This document shows positions 63,238 to 64,000 of a DNA stretch of 64,000 nucleotides, piece after piece. The stretch lies in the NCBI GenBank assembly GCA_905250125.1, contig CAJNOL010001003.1:9690-73689 (forward strand), in the 5' to 3' direction. Numbering within the stretch: the stretch's first letter is position 1; each line of letters starts with the position of its first letter. The notes beneath the pieces were generated by a model. It saw nothing but the letters and a program-made list of their open reading frames with translations. It had not been told where the DNA came from and did no database searches. This stretch comes from Rotaria sordida (taxonomy: Eukaryota; Rotifera; Eurotatoria; Philodinida; Philodinidae). A program made the position numbers and the translations under genes.

Positions 63238-63597
63238 CTCTTGAAGTCTTGTGAAGTCTTAGGAAGTTTTGTGAAGTCTGGCGAAGTCTTGTGAAGTTTT
63301 ATGAAGTCTTGTGAAGTCTTATGAAGTCTTATAAAGTCTCAATAAATCCTACAAAGTCTGTGAAGTCTCACAAAATCCGTGAAGTCTCAGGAAGTCCGTG
63401 AAGTCTCACGAAGTTTGTGAAGTCTCACAAAGTCTTTTGAAGTCCTCTGAAGTCTCATGAAATCCTATGAAGCCTTGTGAAGTCCTTTGAAGTCTTAGGA
63501 AGTCTTTAGAAGTCTTATGAGGTCTTTAGAAGTCTTTTGAAGTCTTGTGAAAATATGAAGTCACTATGGTTGAAGTCTTTTGAAGTCTTGAAGTCCG
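63238..63597. repeat. GAAGTCT minisatellite, right array
   Basis: About 35 copies of the same ~10-base unit as the left array, in the same orientation rather than inverted, running up to the right terminal repeat. Confidence 0.93.
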
Positions 63598-63619
63598 CTG
63601 TTTCCCCCTTGCATTCGAA

Positions 63620-64000
63620 ATAATTGACATTGAACATACCTATATGATATTTAATATAATATTTATTCAATAAAAGTCTACTTCTCTTCTCCTCCTCTTC
63701 CTCAAAAACCGATTTCGTGTCAGTTAAAATCAAATCTCACGAAATGTTCAGTTCTATATGATCACGTTTCCTAGAGATATGCATAGAACAAGTCTTAAAA
63801 AACCAGACCAGTTGAACGTCTGAATAAGCTCTTGAAAATTGGCATCTGCTCATATACATGTTTCGATAATTTAATTAAAAACAAAGCTTTATTAAAGAAA
63901 AGGTTTCATTTTTGAGGAGATGAACATAACGAACTTGCTCGAAAATGTTTTATTTAAATAATTGGAAAGTTGAGTTGAGTCTTCTTTTTATTAAGATAAT
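63620..64000. other. Window end, nothing recognised
   Basis: AT-rich DNA after the right target duplication. No gene or repeat is supportable. Confidence 0.5.

Larger units (their letters stand above)
62067..63619. mobile_element. 1,537-base element with 8-base target duplication and minisatellite arms
   Basis: The element spans 62075-63611 and is flanked on both sides by the exact 8-base repeat CATTCGAA (62067-62074 and 63612-63619). Its ends are inverted: CAAGGGGGAAACAGC at left and GCTGTTTCCCCCTTG at right, with the match continuing into the GGACTTCA zone. An 8-base target duplication fits hAT-type elements, with P or other superfamilies possible. Behind each end lies an array of a ~10-base GAAGTCT unit, both in the same orientation. 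The interior has a hairpin (62310-62630) and about 600 bases of AT-rich sequence with no recognised transposase. It is therefore non-autonomous. Confidence 0.92.

Overview
The window is a piece of an AT-rich (about three quarters A+T by eye) animal nuclear genome. It has spliced protein genes with GT-AG introns, many only about 50-80 bases long. The metazoan families are unambiguous: a p107/p130 retinoblastoma-like pocket protein, a BMP/activin type II receptor-like kinase, the alpha subunit of the nascent-polypeptide complex (NAC), a class A GPCR and a SUEL-lectin-like membrane protein. Asparagine/serine-rich proteins, short introns and a wide mix of DNA transposons fit a rotifer or another small spiralian. 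That placement is inference; nothing here fixes the species.

Layout. 1-3.7 kb holds a dead hAT-like transposase and AT-rich DNA. 3.75-6.4 kb is a three-exon GPCR with an unusual TM3. 6.8-7.6 kb is copy A of a ~0.78 kb element. 9.58-11.73 kb is a GC-rich foldback element whose ends are short tandem repeats. 11.7-18.4 kb is gene-poor. 18.45-26.53 kb is the seven-exon p107/p130 gene; its large first intron holds a transposon-derived segment with an OTU-protease fragment, plus a separate hairpin element. 26.8-30.0 kb is two abutting foldback elements, the first interrupted by copy B of the ~0.78 kb element. 30.4-31.0 kb is a DDE transposase. 32.1-34.0 kb (receptor kinase) and 34.3-35.4 kb (NAC alpha) are tightly packed on the + strand. 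35.4-43.9 kb is gene-poor, with one palindromic element. Three minus-strand genes follow: a SUEL-lectin-like membrane protein (43.9-44.8), a Ser/Thr-rich secreted protein (49.0-49.6) and a 433-residue protein of unknown function (51.0-52.4). The last 6 kb holds a dead FLYWCH/MULE transposon, a mariner-like hairpin element, and a 1,537-base element with clear inverted ends, an exact 8-base target duplication and two minisatellite arrays.

How the genes relate. The host genes are conserved animal functions (cell-cycle control, BMP/activin signalling, nascent-chain handling, membrane receptors) and do not form a cluster. The most distinctive content is mobile: at least six palindromic or foldback elements of different families. 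Three unrelated elements have ends or subterminal zones made of short tandem repeats, and one nested insertion can be read against its own empty site on the opposite hairpin arm.
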